NCBI RefSeq assembly: GCF_023347255.1
Contig: NZ_CP094466.1
Span: 558,001 to 622,000, forward strand
DNA from: Faecalibacterium sp. I4-3-84
GTDB lineage: Bacteria > Bacillota > Clostridia > Oscillospirales > Ruminococcaceae
Length of the DNA: 64,000 nucleotides
Reading direction: 5' to 3'
The notes below the pieces were generated by a model. The model saw only the letters and a program-made list of their open reading frames with translations, did not search any database and was not told the DNA's origin. Below, one piece after another: positions 32,735-42,380 of the stretch; positions within the stretch are counted from its first letter, which is position 1; every line of letters starts with the position of its first letter. A program made the position numbers and the translations under genes.

Positions 32735-33575
32735 CTACCTTTCCTCCATTCAGATTTTTTGGGTAAATCTGAATAAGGCGGCGGGGAGCGGCACCGAGGA
32801 TAAAGTTCGGGCCATGTTGACCCGATGTTCCGGCTCCATAGGGACAAAAAAACGCCCGAACGGCATAATGCCATACGAGCGTCATGGAATACTTTTTGTT
32901 GTTTACTTACATGGTATAGTACATACTTCTGACCGCATTGCTCCGCTGCTGGGAACAGGCTTTTTTTAGCTGGTGCAGTTCATGTGTACTGTGAAAAAAG
33001 GCAAAAATAGACACGGCGGCAATCCTCCTATGTGCCGCCGTGGATTTACACGGTGTTAGGTCGTCGTTGGTTTAGGATAGACGAAAAGAAACGGCGGCTC
33101 TGAAAATCAAAGCCGCCGTTTCAAATGGGCGTGTCAAATTGTCTGCTCTACGACGGCTTTTTTCTTTTGCCGTCGTCCGGCAGAGTATTAGAAATATTGT
33201 GTTTGTTTTATTTTCTTGTCCATCCCTTTCAAAATGAGCGATGATAAAGTATCACTCACCTGAATAATGGCTCAATCACAAGGTCTTTGCCGAAAGCCAG
33301 CGTATAGCATATTTCCAGCTACTTCTTTAGCTCACAATATAACTGTATGAGTGCCTGAGCCTTTGCCAGAAACTTCTCTGTCAAATACAGCTCTCAAATG
33401 TATGCGTGTGCGCCTTGCCGAAATACCCACATGTGCTCCGCATGACAAAATTGGGAAGCCAGAATCAGAATAGGCGTTGCCTTGGATTTTCGGATGGTAA
33501 CTGAAAGCTGGTGAGAGTCCTGCTTTCCGATATGTACTATGATGCTACATACTTAAATTGATTTACGCGCTGTTA
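32735..33575. other. Gene-free stretch at the cargo boundary of IME-B
   Basis: About 840 bases lack a convincing gene. The right half is A+T-rich like the cargo that follows; the left half is like the mobilization genes. It contains three GC-rich hairpins (33013-33176) and marks the boundary between IME backbone and cargo. Confidence 0.5.
33013..33176. repeat. Cluster of three related hairpins
   Basis: Three palindromes share an ACGGCGGC or ACGACGGC arm: 33013-33041 (ACGGCGGC/GCCGCCGT), 33089-33121 (AAACGGCGGC/GCCGCCGTTT, imperfect extension) and 33150-33176 (ACGACGGC/GCCGTCGT with a T-rich loop). They look like repeated terminators or a small mobile palindrome. Confidence 0.7.
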
Positions 33576-33950
33576 CTATTTTTGCAACACTAAATATACC
33601 TGACCTGCAAAGTAGATTATCAATTGATTTTCATCAACATCAACACAAAACTCCGCACTGATGTCATCCTGTGTTACACAGATAGTATCTGTGTAACTGA
33701 AATGATAAGAAGCATTACCATGATATAAACCTGCTTCAGGAATGTCATTGTACAGTATTAGAGTGTCACTGTCTTGAACTGTAATTACATTTTCTGAATT
33801 GCTGTTTTTCCATGTGCCGATAATATTTTTTTCGTTTTGAGAAAGTTTAATTTTCTTGGCGCATACTACAACCAGAACAATCAAAATAACAGCCAAAAAT
33901 AATATCATAAATACTTTCAACTTGCCATGAGTAATATGTTTTTTGTTCAT
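33576..33950 (-). CDS. Membrane-anchored small protein
   Basis: This 124-aa protein has one N-terminal membrane segment (VFMILFLAVILIVLVVVCA, about 13-31) and an extracellular beta-rich domain with NIIGTWKNSNSENVITV, resembling small lipocalin-like GTWK-type domains. It follows the ABC permease in the cargo operon, so it may assist the transporter or sense its substrate. The function is unknown. Confidence 0.65.
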   Translation of the reverse strand: MNKKHITHGKLKVFMILFLAVILIVLVVVCAKKIKLSQNEKNIIGTWKNSNSENVITVQDSDTLILYNDIPEAGLYHGNASYHFSYTDTICVTQDDISAEFCVDVDENQLIIYFAGQVYLVLQK

Positions 33951-34004
33951 TTCATTTCTTTCCTTTCATTTTACGAGATGTGCCTAATTCCCGATTGTCT
34001 TGAA

Positions 34005-36521
34005 CTACATGCTCCCAGTTTTCAATTCTTTCACAATTTCAACCTTTTCAATACTTCGCAAAGAAAACAGCATTGCCGTTACTACTACAAGTGCAACCAT
34101 AATAACAGCGATTCCGTATGCTCCCCAATTGATATAAAACACAAATGGGGTCATTCCTTTCGAAATCATGGAATACATGACATAATGAATGATTAAGCTG
34201 ATCGGTATTGCAAATATCAGCGACTTCATGCCATATAATACAGATTCCAAAAGTAACATTTTCTTTAAATCACCAGATGTCATGCCAACAGATCGCAATA
34301 CTGCAAACTCACTTCTACGGACATCTATGGTATTTGAAATCGTATTGCATACATTTAGTCCAATAATCATTGTCATTAAGACCGTGAAGATGCAAACCAT
34401 CATTTTGAGAAGCATATATGTCTGGCGGGAATTTTCCGTTGTACTTGCCACATCAACCACTTGAAAAAATCCCGTATCCGCTAAACACTCCGCAACTTCT
34501 TCGTGCTGTGCTGTGTTAATGGTAAGTTCAATAGCGGTATCATCATTCAGCAGCCACTGAAAAAAAGACATTGGAACAATCAAGACAGCTCTATCTTGAA
34601 CAAATTGTGATTGAATACTCGCATTATTTCCATTCACAATATCTTGAACAATGACCGTTTTATTTGTATCGTCGCCGTATTCCAGTTCGATTTTACACCC
34701 ATTTTCAAGCACAAACGGAGAACCAACTACAACACGATTTGGAGACGTACCATAATTCCCAGTTGCATGATTGAATAGTATTCCGTGATTTGGCTTGCCA
34801 TCATATCCTGTATAATTCAAATCATTTTCTTTACAAATAGCGCGAAAATGTTCTTCATCAATACCCACAACATATAATTCTGCAAAGTTGCCATTTATAA
34901 AGTATCCCGCCATATCTGAATTGATATTTTCTTCCTCAAATGCAGCTGTCATGTATCGGGAAATACGATAGGATATGTCTGCTGAAATACCCTCATCAGA
35001 AATTGCTTTCGCAGCAGTTGCTAAATCTTTATACGGAACAGCAGCTTGAACATCTGTATAACTTGAACCATCTTCTTTCATATCCATAGATGTTTGAAAA
35101 AGCATAAAATCCGAAAAACTATACAAGGATAACCCAAGAACCACAGCTAAAAAAATAGAAAGCGTTATCGCACGAAAGCGTTTCGGATTCCGATGGATAT
35201 TTTTTGAAGCCAACGATCCGTAGATTCCAAAAAATATTGACATTAGTTTTCCATGTGTTATCCATTTTTGCTTTACTTGATAAATGTTGGTTTGCTTCAA
35301 TGTATCGATTACTGTAACTTTTGAAGCGATTTTTCCCGGAGTTTTACAAGCAAAAAACAAAGAACCAATACCTGAAATTGCTCCCAGGAGAAAAGGGAGC
35401 CAATAAATATATGTTTTTAGCTCAATCATTCCAAAAGTAAAAGTGTCTTTAAAGGAAATCCGTATCATTGCCAGAACAACAACCGTTAAACCCAAACCAA
35501 ATAACAGGCCCAATGGAATACCAATTATGCCAAGTAGAAAGGCTTCTATGGTAACGCTGGCTTTCTTCTGTTTACTTGTTGCACCGATACTCGCAAGCAT
35601 ACCAAGCTGCTTAATACGTTCCTGCAGAGAAATCGAAAGGACATTGCTAATCATGGCAGAGCAAGCAGCCATTAGCAATAGAATAACTACAGCAACAGCC
35701 GCAATCATCTTTACAGCTCCCTTACCCGCAGTCACACCATGATAAATGAGCAAATCAGAATGGAATGCTGACACAATACCACCAACTGCTTTTGCATTTT
35801 CTTCCGCTTCGGCGTATATAGACTTAGAAATATCCTTGCACTTTACAAATGCCGATAAATTAGTTTCATTATTGCTAATTCCGATATAAGCGTTAAAGTC
35901 ACTGGCTACTTTAGACCCATTCATTTCAGATACAATACCAACAATGGTATATGTCCGCTCCGCAGTATCTGGATGAAAACTTTCCCTATCACCCAGATAA
36001 TTTACTAATCCATATAACTCTGTGTCGATTTCGTCCCACACTCGCGTACCAAGTAAAAGTTGTATCGTATCCCCAACAGAGAATGTAAGCCCATTATCGT
36101 CAATAAAATCTTGCGTTAAGACAATTTCATTTTCATTGAACGGGTAACGGCCTTCCAGTAAATATTGTTCCAGATAAAAATTTTCGACAAATGCATCGTT
36201 GATTTCTGCAATGGCAAGCAAATTTTTATTAGATGGTTCTCCGTAAAAACTACTTCCAGCGAAACGTAGCAACGACACATTCTCTATATTCTTTCCTTGC
36301 ATAAGAGTTTCCGCTTGCTGCTGCGAGGTGAGTTCAATACGATACGCATAATCTCCACCGTATACGGCTTCTTTCTCTTGCAAAAAGCGAAGCATGGACC
36401 AGCCGCCACACAAGACAGCAGTCATCATACCTACCGAAAGAATGATCGTGAAAATCGTAAGAAATGCACGCTTTTTGTTTTGTTGCAGTGTCCTTAATGT
36501 AAGGGTAAATATTGTTTCCAT
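34005..36521 (-). CDS. ABC transporter permease, FtsX/MacB type
   Basis: This 838-aa membrane protein has an N-terminal helix (AFLTIFTIILSVGMMTAVLC), a large extracellular domain, and two FtsX-type sets of helices (around 270-420 and 695-838) with a second extracellular part between. This architecture is usual for two-domain FtsX permeases in antimicrobial peptide resistance or lipid/peptide export. It lies directly after its ATPase gene (one-base overlap). The substrate is unknown. Confidence 0.92.
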   Translation of the reverse strand: METIFTLTLRTLQQNKKRAFLTIFTIILSVGMMTAVLCGGWSMLRFLQEKEAVYGGDYAYRIELTSQQQAETLMQGKNIENVSLLRFAGSSFYGEPSNKNLLAIAEINDAFVENFYLEQYLLEGRYPFNENEIVLTQDFIDDNGLTFSVGDTIQLLLGTRVWDEIDTELYGLVNYLGDRESFHPDTAERTYTIVGIVSEMNGSKVASDFNAYIGISNNETNLSAFVKCKDISKSIYAEAEENAKAVGGIVSAFHSDLLIYHGVTAGKGAVKMIAAVAVVILLLMAACSAMISNVLSISLQERIKQLGMLASIGATSKQKKASVTIEAFLLGIIGIPLGLLFGLGLTVVVLAMIRISFKDTFTFGMIELKTYIYWLPFLLGAISGIGSLFFACKTPGKIASKVTVIDTLKQTNIYQVKQKWITHGKLMSIFFGIYGSLASKNIHRNPKRFRAITLSIFLAVVLGLSLYSFSDFMLFQTSMDMKEDGSSYTDVQAAVPYKDLATAAKAISDEGISADISYRISRYMTAAFEEENINSDMAGYFINGNFAELYVVGIDEEHFRAICKENDLNYTGYDGKPNHGILFNHATGNYGTSPNRVVVGSPFVLENGCKIELEYGDDTNKTVIVQDIVNGNNASIQSQFVQDRAVLIVPMSFFQWLLNDDTAIELTINTAQHEEVAECLADTGFFQVVDVASTTENSRQTYMLLKMMVCIFTVLMTMIIGLNVCNTISNTIDVRRSEFAVLRSVGMTSGDLKKMLLLESVLYGMKSLIFAIPISLIIHYVMYSMISKGMTPFVFYINWGAYGIAVIMVALVVVTAMLFSLRSIEKVEIVKELKTGSM

Positions 36522-37201
36522 CAGCGAATCACCTCATCCCTGACAAGCTGACCATCCTGTATTTCCAAAATCCGATCTGCTTGTAAAGCGATTTCCCGGT
36601 CATGGGTAATCAGGACAATCGTTTGATGATAGGATTTATTAGAAGCTTTCAAAAGTTGCATGATTTCTTGTGTGTTTTGTGTATCCAGGTTTCCCGTAGG
36701 TTCATCAGCTAAGAGAATTGCAGGAGCGTTAATAAGCGCACGACCAATGGACACACGTTGTTGCTGCCCACCTGAAAGCTGACTTGGCAAATGCTTTCTA
36801 CGCTTTGTTAAGCCAAGTACCTCTAACAATTCTGCTAAACGCTTCTTATTTATTTTTCGCCCATCCAGCCTAATAGGCAGGGTAATATTTTCCTCTACAT
36901 TCAAGACCGGAATCAAGTTATAGAACTGGTAAATCAGTCCTACTTGGCGTCTGCGAAACACGGCAAGTTGATCTTCCGTTTGTTCATACACACTTTGACC
37001 ATCTACAATTACTTCGCCTGATGTGGGACGATCAATACCGCCGAGAATATGGAGCAAAGTGGATTTACCAGAGCCAGATGCGCCAATTATTGCAACAAAT
37101 TCTCCTTTTTGCACTGAAAATGAAATATCGGTCAAGGCATTCACTGTGGTTTCACCTGTGTGGTATGTTTTGCAAACATTTTCAACTCTTAATATTTCCA
37201 T
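36521..37201 (-). CDS. ABC transporter ATPase, LolD/MacB type
   Basis: This 226-aa ATPase has Walker [10 protein letters not shown] (40-48), signature LSGGQQQR (142-149) and Walker B LLADEP (163-168), with the LolD-like [15 protein letters not shown] segment. It powers the FtsX permease encoded next. AGGAGG precedes the ATG at 37201. It has its own promoter region after the histidine kinase terminator. Confidence 0.95.
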   Translation of the reverse strand: MEILRVENVCKTYHTGETTVNALTDISFSVQKGEFVAIIGASGSGKSTLLHILGGIDRPTSGEVIVDGQSVYEQTEDQLAVFRRRQVGLIYQFYNLIPVLNVEENITLPIRLDGRKINKKRLAELLEVLGLTKRRKHLPSQLSGGQQQRVSIGRALINAPAILLADEPTGNLDTQNTQEIMQLLKASNKSYHQTIVLITHDREIALQADRILEIQDGQLVRDEVIR

Positions 37202-37243
37202 TGTTGTTTCCTCCTGCTGAAAGTAATTCCGTACAATGATGAA

Positions 37244-37286
37244 ATCATAGCAAATTTAAATAACTCTATTATTACGCTTTCATTAC
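37244..37286 (-). promoter_or_regulatory. ABC operon promoter with response regulator-like repeats
   Basis: On the minus strand an extended -10 (TGCTATGAT) is preceded by two GTAAT repeats spaced 11 bases apart (37271-37275 and 37282-37286, reverse). One-turn direct repeats fit binding of an OmpR-type regulator such as the one at 38327-38998. Binding is inferred. Confidence 0.55.
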
Positions 37287-37302
37287 AAAAATGTCACTTT
37301 GC

Positions 37303-37328
37303 AAAAAAGGGATTGCATTATGCAACCC
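37303..37328 (-). terminator. Terminator at histidine kinase stop
   Basis: On the minus strand GGGTTGCATAATGCAATCCC forms a hairpin across the kinase stop codon, followed by TTTTTT. Confidence 0.8.
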
Positions 37329-38325
37329 CTCTGTCAAAGAAAATTGTAAATTTTGCCCCACATGGCATTATGTTTTCAGCGATAATCCTTCCGTTCTGCT
37401 GCGTGATAATTGCTTTTGCTAAGGCCAAGCCAATCCCTGCCCCGTTTTTGCCGGAGTTCTTACCTCGATAGAAACGCTCAAATAAGTGTGGAATATCTTC
37501 CTCCGCTATGCCTGTTCCGCTATCGATAACACACAATTTCACATACATGGCATTTTCTTCAGCGCTGATTTTTACTTGTCCTCCATCGGGAGTAGATTCA
37601 ATACAATTTTTTACAACATTAGACAAAGCTTCTGCAAGCCACTTGATATCCCCGTATAGTTGAATTTCCTCTATATCTGAAATATCCATTTTAATATTTT
37701 TAATATCCAGCATGATATCAAATGGCGCTGTTGCCTGCTGGACTAATTTTTCCACAGGAAAGGACTTATTTTCGAATTTGATTGTCCCTGCATCAAGACG
37801 CGACAGCTTTAATAAAACGTCAATCAGCCATTCCATACGTGACAACAGTAATAACTGTTCATGCAATAGTGAAGATTGCTGTTCGAAATCAATACCTTCT
37901 TGTGAAAGCGCAGCATTCAATATTTCAAGAGAAGTCAGCGGTGTCTTTAATTGGTGGGAAATATCCGCCAAAGAATCCGCTAAATATTTTTTATCTTTTT
38001 GCAGCTGTCCCGATTGCACTAAAAGCCGTAATGTCATTTTTGAAATCTCATTTTCCAGAACAGCTAACTCTCCCTCACCATAATCGTCAAAACGAATACT
38101 TTCTTCACCATGTAATAGTCTATCAATATCCTGACTTAAAGAAGAAATCTTCATATAGCGGCGATATGTGAATATAAGGGAAATAGCGGTGATGGCGCAG
38201 CCAGTTAAAAATGTAACCCAATAGAACTTCATGCAAAAGAAATAGCTTAAAACACTCCCAATCACCGTCACACCAATACAGAGCATTATTTGCAATCGAA
38301 CTTCCTTGTTTCGTAAAAAATCCAT
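37318..38325 (-). CDS. Sensor histidine kinase
   Basis: This 335-aa kinase has two membrane helices within residues 10-55, a HAMP-like linker, and the dimerisation box ISHQLKTPLTSLE with H124 as the phosphorylated residue. The N box is NVVKNCIES and the G box GKNGAGIGLALAKAI. The short extracellular loop resembles intramembrane-sensing kinases that work with ABC transporters. The ATG at 38325 lies one base after the regulator stop. Confidence 0.93.
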   Translation of the reverse strand: MDFLRNKEVRLQIMLCIGVTVIGSVLSYFFCMKFYWVTFLTGCAITAISLIFTYRRYMKISSLSQDIDRLLHGEESIRFDDYGEGELAVLENEISKMTLRLLVQSGQLQKDKKYLADSLADISHQLKTPLTSLEILNAALSQEGIDFEQQSSLLHEQLLLLSRMEWLIDVLLKLSRLDAGTIKFENKSFPVEKLVQQATAPFDIMLDIKNIKMDISDIEEIQLYGDIKWLAEALSNVVKNCIESTPDGGQVKISAEENAMYVKLCVIDSGTGIAEEDIPHLFERFYRGKNSGKNGAGIGLALAKAIITQQNGRIIAENIMPCGAKFTIFFDRGVA

Positions 38326-38326
38326 G

Positions 38327-38998
38327 TTATTCACCAGCCTTATACCCAAGCCCGCGAACAGTCAAAAGAATTTCCGGCTCTTGTGGATTTGTTTCAATTT
38401 TATCTCGCAATCTTTTCATATAGACAGTCAATGTGTTGTCACTAATAAAATCACCTGTAACATCCCAAATCATTTCAAGTAGTTTTTTCCTTGAAAATAC
38501 AACACCCGGATTCTGCAAAAACACCAACAGCAAACGGTATTCTAATGCCGAAAGGAATAGCTCTGTATTTCCTTTTCGGACAACCGCCTTTTGAACATCA
38601 ACTGTAATATCTTTACAAGACAGAAATTCACTTTTTCCATTTTTTCTGCGCAACACAGTGTTGATTCTTGCCAATAATTCTCTTGGGCGGAACGGCTTGC
38701 AAATATAATCATCTGCACCCAATTCCAGACCGCTAACAACACTAAATTCATCATCATCTGCGGTCAGAAAGATAATGGGAATGTCTTTTTGGCTCTTAAT
38801 TGCTGAGCAAGTGCTAAAACCATTTCCATCATTCAACGAAATATCTAAAAGGATAATGTCGTATTGTTCCTGAGCTATTTTCTGTAAAGCAGTTTGTTGT
38901 CCATTTGCACTGTCAACCAGATAGCCTTCATTTTTCATAAATAAAGTAAGGGAGGACACTATATTGGGGTCATCTTCAACCAGCAGTATTTTTTTCAT
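38327..38998 (-). CDS. OmpR-family response regulator
   Basis: This 223-aa regulator has a receiver domain with acidic residues at 8-10, phosphoacceptor D52 (IILLDISLNDGNG), a Thr/Lys switch region and a C-terminal winged helix (VFSRKKLLEMIWDVTGDFIS). It forms a pair with the kinase and probably controls the ABC genes. The ATG at 38998 is chosen since the MKKILLVEDD start is canonical. It overlaps the small HTH gene upstream. Confidence 0.95.
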   Translation of the reverse strand: MKKILLVEDDPNIVSSLTLFMKNEGYLVDSANGQQTALQKIAQEQYDIILLDISLNDGNGFSTCSAIKSQKDIPIIFLTADDDEFSVVSGLELGADDYICKPFRPRELLARINTVLRRKNGKSEFLSCKDITVDVQKAVVRKGNTELFLSALEYRLLLVFLQNPGVVFSRKKLLEMIWDVTGDFISDNTLTVYMKRLRDKIETNPQEPEILLTVRGLGYKAGE

Positions 38999-39179
38999 GC
39001 TTATCTCCCTTTCTTCTTTTTGTCCGACCATCAATCGGCTTTTCCGCAGTTTTCGGAATCAGCCAAATCGTCGCCATTTTTACAGCACCGGGGATGCGAC
39101 CCGCAGTGCAGTAATAGTTTATCCATCGTGGGGTCACGCCCCATTTTTCGGCGGCCTCTTTTAGTGTCATATAATCCAT
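38976..39179 (-). CDS. Small excisionase-like HTH protein
   Basis: This 67-aa protein has a MerR/Xis-type helix-turn-helix (YMTLKEAAEKWGVTPRWINY, YCTAGRIPGAVKMATIWLIP) and a basic tail. It may be an excisionase (recombination directionality factor) or a regulator. It is the first gene of the leftward cargo operon and overlaps the response regulator start by 23 bases. Confidence 0.8.
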   Translation of the reverse strand: MDYMTLKEAAEKWGVTPRWINYYCTAGRIPGAVKMATIWLIPKTAEKPIDGRTKRRKGDKHEKNTAG

Positions 39180-39237
39180 TCTGCACCTCCACAGAGTACA
39201 TTATAGTTCTCTTTCTCGAACAATGCAACAAATAGAA

Positions 39238-39301
39238 TATGAATTATAAACTTCAACTAACCTTCATATAGCAACATTCCGCGGGCAAAGTATGAATTAT
39301 A
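39238..39301. promoter_or_regulatory. Repeated operator between Xis-like and XRE genes
   Basis: TATGAATTATA occurs twice in the same direction (39238-39248 and 39291-39301), with TTCATATA between in reverse. The sites lie in the 144-base divergent spacer and are candidates for control by the XRE protein at 39324. Confidence 0.6.
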
Positions 39302-39323
39302 CAATGTAACCGGGTGATGTTAT

Positions 39324-39692
39324 ATGGCGAAAGTTGAAGATTGTCCCGGTTTTGAAACCTTCGGTGCGGATGTCAAAGCCGCACGAGAGGCAAAGCGTCT
39401 GGCACGAAAAACATTGGCAGAAATGGTTGGGATTGAATGGCGGTATCTTGCCAACATTGAGAATCAAGGTGCGATTCCGAGCCTGCCTGTGATGATCCAG
39501 TTGATTAAGGTCTGCGGACTTCCCGTAGAGCGATATTTTAACCCGGAGATCATGCGGGAAGAAAGCGCACAGCGGCAGCGGGTCAGCCATAAGCTGAAGC
39601 TTTGCCCTGAAGAATACCTGCCGATTATCGAAGGTGCCATAGACGGGGCGCTCAAAATGGAACAGACTGCGAAGCAGAAGGAGGACGCATAA
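39324..39692 (+). CDS. XRE family regulator of IME-B
   Basis: This 122-aa protein has an XRE domain (FGADVKAAREAKRLARKTLA, EMVGIEWRYLANIENQGAIP, residues about 12-65) and a helical C-terminus. It diverges from the Xis-like gene and probably represses it. The ATG at 39324 follows a weak GGGTGA site. Confidence 0.88.
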   Translation: MAKVEDCPGFETFGADVKAAREAKRLARKTLAEMVGIEWRYLANIENQGAIPSLPVMIQLIKVCGLPVERYFNPEIMREESAQRQRVSHKLKLCPEEYLPIIEGAIDGALKMEQTAKQKEDA

Positions 39693-39719
39693 TCGCGGCC
39701 TCCTTCTGGCGTTTCTATA

Positions 39720-40019
39720 TCAAGTTTCCCGGCACTTTTCCCAAAGTTCCCGGCACCTCTGCTGGATTTCTCCGGTTTCTGTCACAGTCAGATCGCGGTC
39801 ATTTCCGGTAATCTTATCTTCCAGAAAGTTGGCGTATGTATCCAGCAAGGCGTTTCGCAAATCCTCCGGAGTTTTCTGTATTTCGGCGCTGTACCAGTCA
39901 TTCCGGTGAGGTTCCCATGCCATCAATGTATAACCGTGGCTGGTCTGCACCACCTCATACAGAGGATCATCATCCAGATATGCCTGAAACACTTCCAGAA
40001 CCTTTTCAAAGGTCAGCAT
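39720..40019 (-). CDS. Hypothetical protein in IME-B
   Basis: This 99-aa acidic protein (MLTFEKVLEVFQAYLDDDPL, then TLMAWEPHRNDWYSAEIQKT) is common beside TnpV in such IMEs, but I cannot name a function. The ATG at 40019 is 8 bases after GGGAGG; the upstream GTG is too close. Confidence 0.68.
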   Translation of the reverse strand: MLTFEKVLEVFQAYLDDDPLYEVVQTSHGYTLMAWEPHRNDWYSAEIQKTPEDLRNALLDTYANFLEDKITGNDRDLTVTETGEIQQRCRELWEKCRET

Positions 40020-40035
40020 TTCCCACACCTCCCAT

Positions 40036-40389
40036 TCAACTGCAAATCAGTTCCCTGATTAAAATTTCCTCAATCTGTGCCGTTAATGTGTTCATCAGTC
40101 CTACCCAGCGCATAGGATCACAGGCTTTCAGTTCCTCAGTGACACCCGCAGCCTCCATCATGTGAGGCAACATGGTGTCCACGCGCTCCTGCGCTGTCCA
40201 ATCAATCTCTAACAGGTGCGGATACAGTTTCTCGCTCATCAGCAGTTGGTTGTAGAGAATAGGACGGTGTTCCTTCAGGTAGGACTTTCGCATCCTGCCG
40301 TACTTGCCGATAGAAGTTTCCGGCTGTTCAGAAAGTTTTAGGTTGGGTATATCATAATCTCCACAACGAATGTAAGTCAACTTACTCAT
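40036..40389 (-). CDS. tnpV: TnpV family transposon protein
   Basis: This 117-aa homologue of the IME-A TnpV shares the core DIPNLKLSEQ, SIGKYGRMRKSYLKEHRP. The second ATG (40389) has the better spacing to GGAG than the first at 40395. It lies between the recombinase and the hypothetical gene. The role is unknown. Confidence 0.86.
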   Translation of the reverse strand: MSKLTYIRCGDYDIPNLKLSEQPETSIGKYGRMRKSYLKEHRPILYNQLLMSEKLYPHLLEIDWTAQERVDTMLPHMMEAAGVTEELKACDPMRWVGLMNTLTAQIEEILIRELICS

Positions 40390-40415
40390 ATTCATGCTCC
40401 TTTGCTCCGTGATGA

Positions 40416-42296
40416 TTAGACTGCTGCGCTGGCTGCTATGCTGCCTTTGCGCGGTTCTTCTTTTGGTAGCTGCCCGATAGTAGAAAAAACACCTTTTTTC
40501 ATATCCTCAGCCCGGATCAGGGCTTTCTTAGCGTCCATTTCCGCTTTTTTCTTCGCCTTGATTTTGTCCTCATACCGTTTCTGTGCGCCGCTGGCTTTCC
40601 GCTTCAAATAGTTCTGATGGAGCCTGTCCTTGCGTTCTTCTCTTTTCCGCAATTCTTCCTGTTCCTCTGGGGTTAAAGGAACCGGCTGTAAGGATGGTGG
40701 AATATAGCGTCCTAAAAAATTAAAGTAGATTTCAATTTCCTGCGTGGTATCCTGACTGCCTTTTCGGGAGCGTTCATGGACAAGGATTTTCTCTACAAAC
40801 TCGTTGAGCATGGTATTTGTCAGCGTGTCAAAATTCTCGTACTTATCAATCAGGGCTATAAATTTCTCTGCTGATTTCTGGCTCTGCTCATAGCCGGTAA
40901 CAGCCTTTTCCAACTCCGCAATTTCAATCTCAAGTGCGTCCTGCTCTTTGGCATACTGTGCATCAAGCGCCTTATATCGTGTATCCGGCAGCTTGCCGAG
41001 GGCGTTATCCTCATAGATTTTGCAAATCAGTTTTTCCAGTTCTCCGGCTCTCTTTTGGGCAGTAGCCAGATGCCTGCGCTTTTTCGATATATCGGCACTC
41101 TGTTGAGCAACCTGCGTCTCCTGAACAGTGTGAATAAATTCCGTCCGGTCATTTCTCGAATATTCAGCGATAGCCCGGAGTGTGTCGGAAACCAATGTCA
41201 GAACAGCACTCTCATTGATACGGTGTTGTGTAAGGCATAGTGTCCCACACGGAACTTTGGTATAATTGGAACAGGTATATTGAGAAATCCGCTTGCCATT
41301 GTTGGTGCGGTGGACATACATCTTGCCGCCACAATCGGCACAATAGAGTAAGCCTGTGAGGGGAGCTGCTTCGCCCCAGCCGTTTGGATAACGCCGTACA
41401 TTGCTGCGGATTTTCTGCACCAGATCAAAGGTCTGCTGGTCGATAATGGCTTCATGGGTATTCTCAAAGATCGTCCACTCGTCCTCAGAAACATAGTGGC
41501 TTTTCTTGTCCTTAAAGTGCTTGCGGGTCTTGAAATTGATGGTGTGCCCCAAATACTCTCGTTTTTTCAAAATGTTCACGATGGTAGATGATCCCCATCC
41601 ATAGGGGTCTTTGACCGGCTTTGAACGGTTCACACCCTCGTTGAAGCGGGCAAGGTGTACGACGGGAATTTCAATCCGATCTGCGGATAATTTGCAGGCA
41701 ATCTGATAAGGCCCATATCCCTCCAGCGTGAGGGAGAAGATACGGCGTACCACTTCGGCGGCTTCCTCATCTACCAGCCAATGCTCCCGTTTTTCGTCCC
41801 ATAAGTAGCCGTAAATCACAGTGCCGGTCAGGTGCTTGCCGCTCATACCTTTTGCCTTAAACACAGAACGGATTTTCCTGCTGGTATCACGGGCGTAAAA
41901 TTCATTCATGATGTTGCGGAATGGGGTAAAATCGTCATCGCCTTTCAGACTGTCCACACCGTCGTTGATGGCGATCAGACGAACACCGCGTTGCCGCAAA
42001 ACCTCCATGACCTGACCGACCTTCAGATAGTCGCGCCCCAACCGGCTCATGTCCTTGATGACGATTGCCTCTACACGCCCTGCCTCCACTTCCTCCATCA
42101 TCGCCAAAAATCCGGGGCGGTCAAAACGGGTGCCTGAGATACCATCATCTGTAAAGTGCGTAGGGTTTGGCAGCCCATTCCGGCGGGCAAAATCCTCTAA
42201 CATCTGTTTTTGGTTGGATATGGAATTGCTCTCGCCCTGTAACTCGTCGTCCCGGCTCAGGCGCTCGTACAGTGGGGTAATTTTTTCATTTCTCAT
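40416..42296 (-). CDS. Large serine recombinase of IME-B (TnpX-like)
   Basis: This 626-aa integrase has YERLSRDDE (nucleophile Ser14), DDGISG, KDMSRLGRDY, a recombinase domain, a zinc ribbon (YCADCGGKM with later Cys residues), a coiled coil near 410-490, a DUF4368-like segment (VEKILVHERSR) and a long basic tail rich in Lys. It should carry out integration and excision of IME-B. AGGAGG precedes the ATG at 42296. It lies about 90 bases from the right junction. Confidence 0.95.
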   Translation of the reverse strand: MRNEKITPLYERLSRDDELQGESNSISNQKQMLEDFARRNGLPNPTHFTDDGISGTRFDRPGFLAMMEEVEAGRVEAIVIKDMSRLGRDYLKVGQVMEVLRQRGVRLIAINDGVDSLKGDDDFTPFRNIMNEFYARDTSRKIRSVFKAKGMSGKHLTGTVIYGYLWDEKREHWLVDEEAAEVVRRIFSLTLEGYGPYQIACKLSADRIEIPVVHLARFNEGVNRSKPVKDPYGWGSSTIVNILKKREYLGHTINFKTRKHFKDKKSHYVSEDEWTIFENTHEAIIDQQTFDLVQKIRSNVRRYPNGWGEAAPLTGLLYCADCGGKMYVHRTNNGKRISQYTCSNYTKVPCGTLCLTQHRINESAVLTLVSDTLRAIAEYSRNDRTEFIHTVQETQVAQQSADISKKRRHLATAQKRAGELEKLICKIYEDNALGKLPDTRYKALDAQYAKEQDALEIEIAELEKAVTGYEQSQKSAEKFIALIDKYENFDTLTNTMLNEFVEKILVHERSRKGSQDTTQEIEIYFNFLGRYIPPSLQPVPLTPEEQEELRKREERKDRLHQNYLKRKASGAQKRYEDKIKAKKKAEMDAKKALIRAEDMKKGVFSTIGQLPKEEPRKGSIAASAAV

Positions 42297-42319
42297 GGCT
42301 GTACCTCCTGAAACAAAAA

Positions 42320-42380
42320 TGCTCTAAGTGATTGCTTCACTAACCATGACAAAATCATGATTAAGAAGTCACTTAGAGCA
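42320..42380. repeat. 12-bp inverted repeat beside the right end of IME-B
   Basis: TGCTCTAAGTGA (42320-42331) and TCACTTAGAGCA (42369-42380) are perfect inverted repeats. CATGA/TCATG forms an inner pair. The structure lies between the recombinase gene and the crossover point, so it may be a recombinase-binding arm or regulatory hairpin. Confidence 0.85.
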
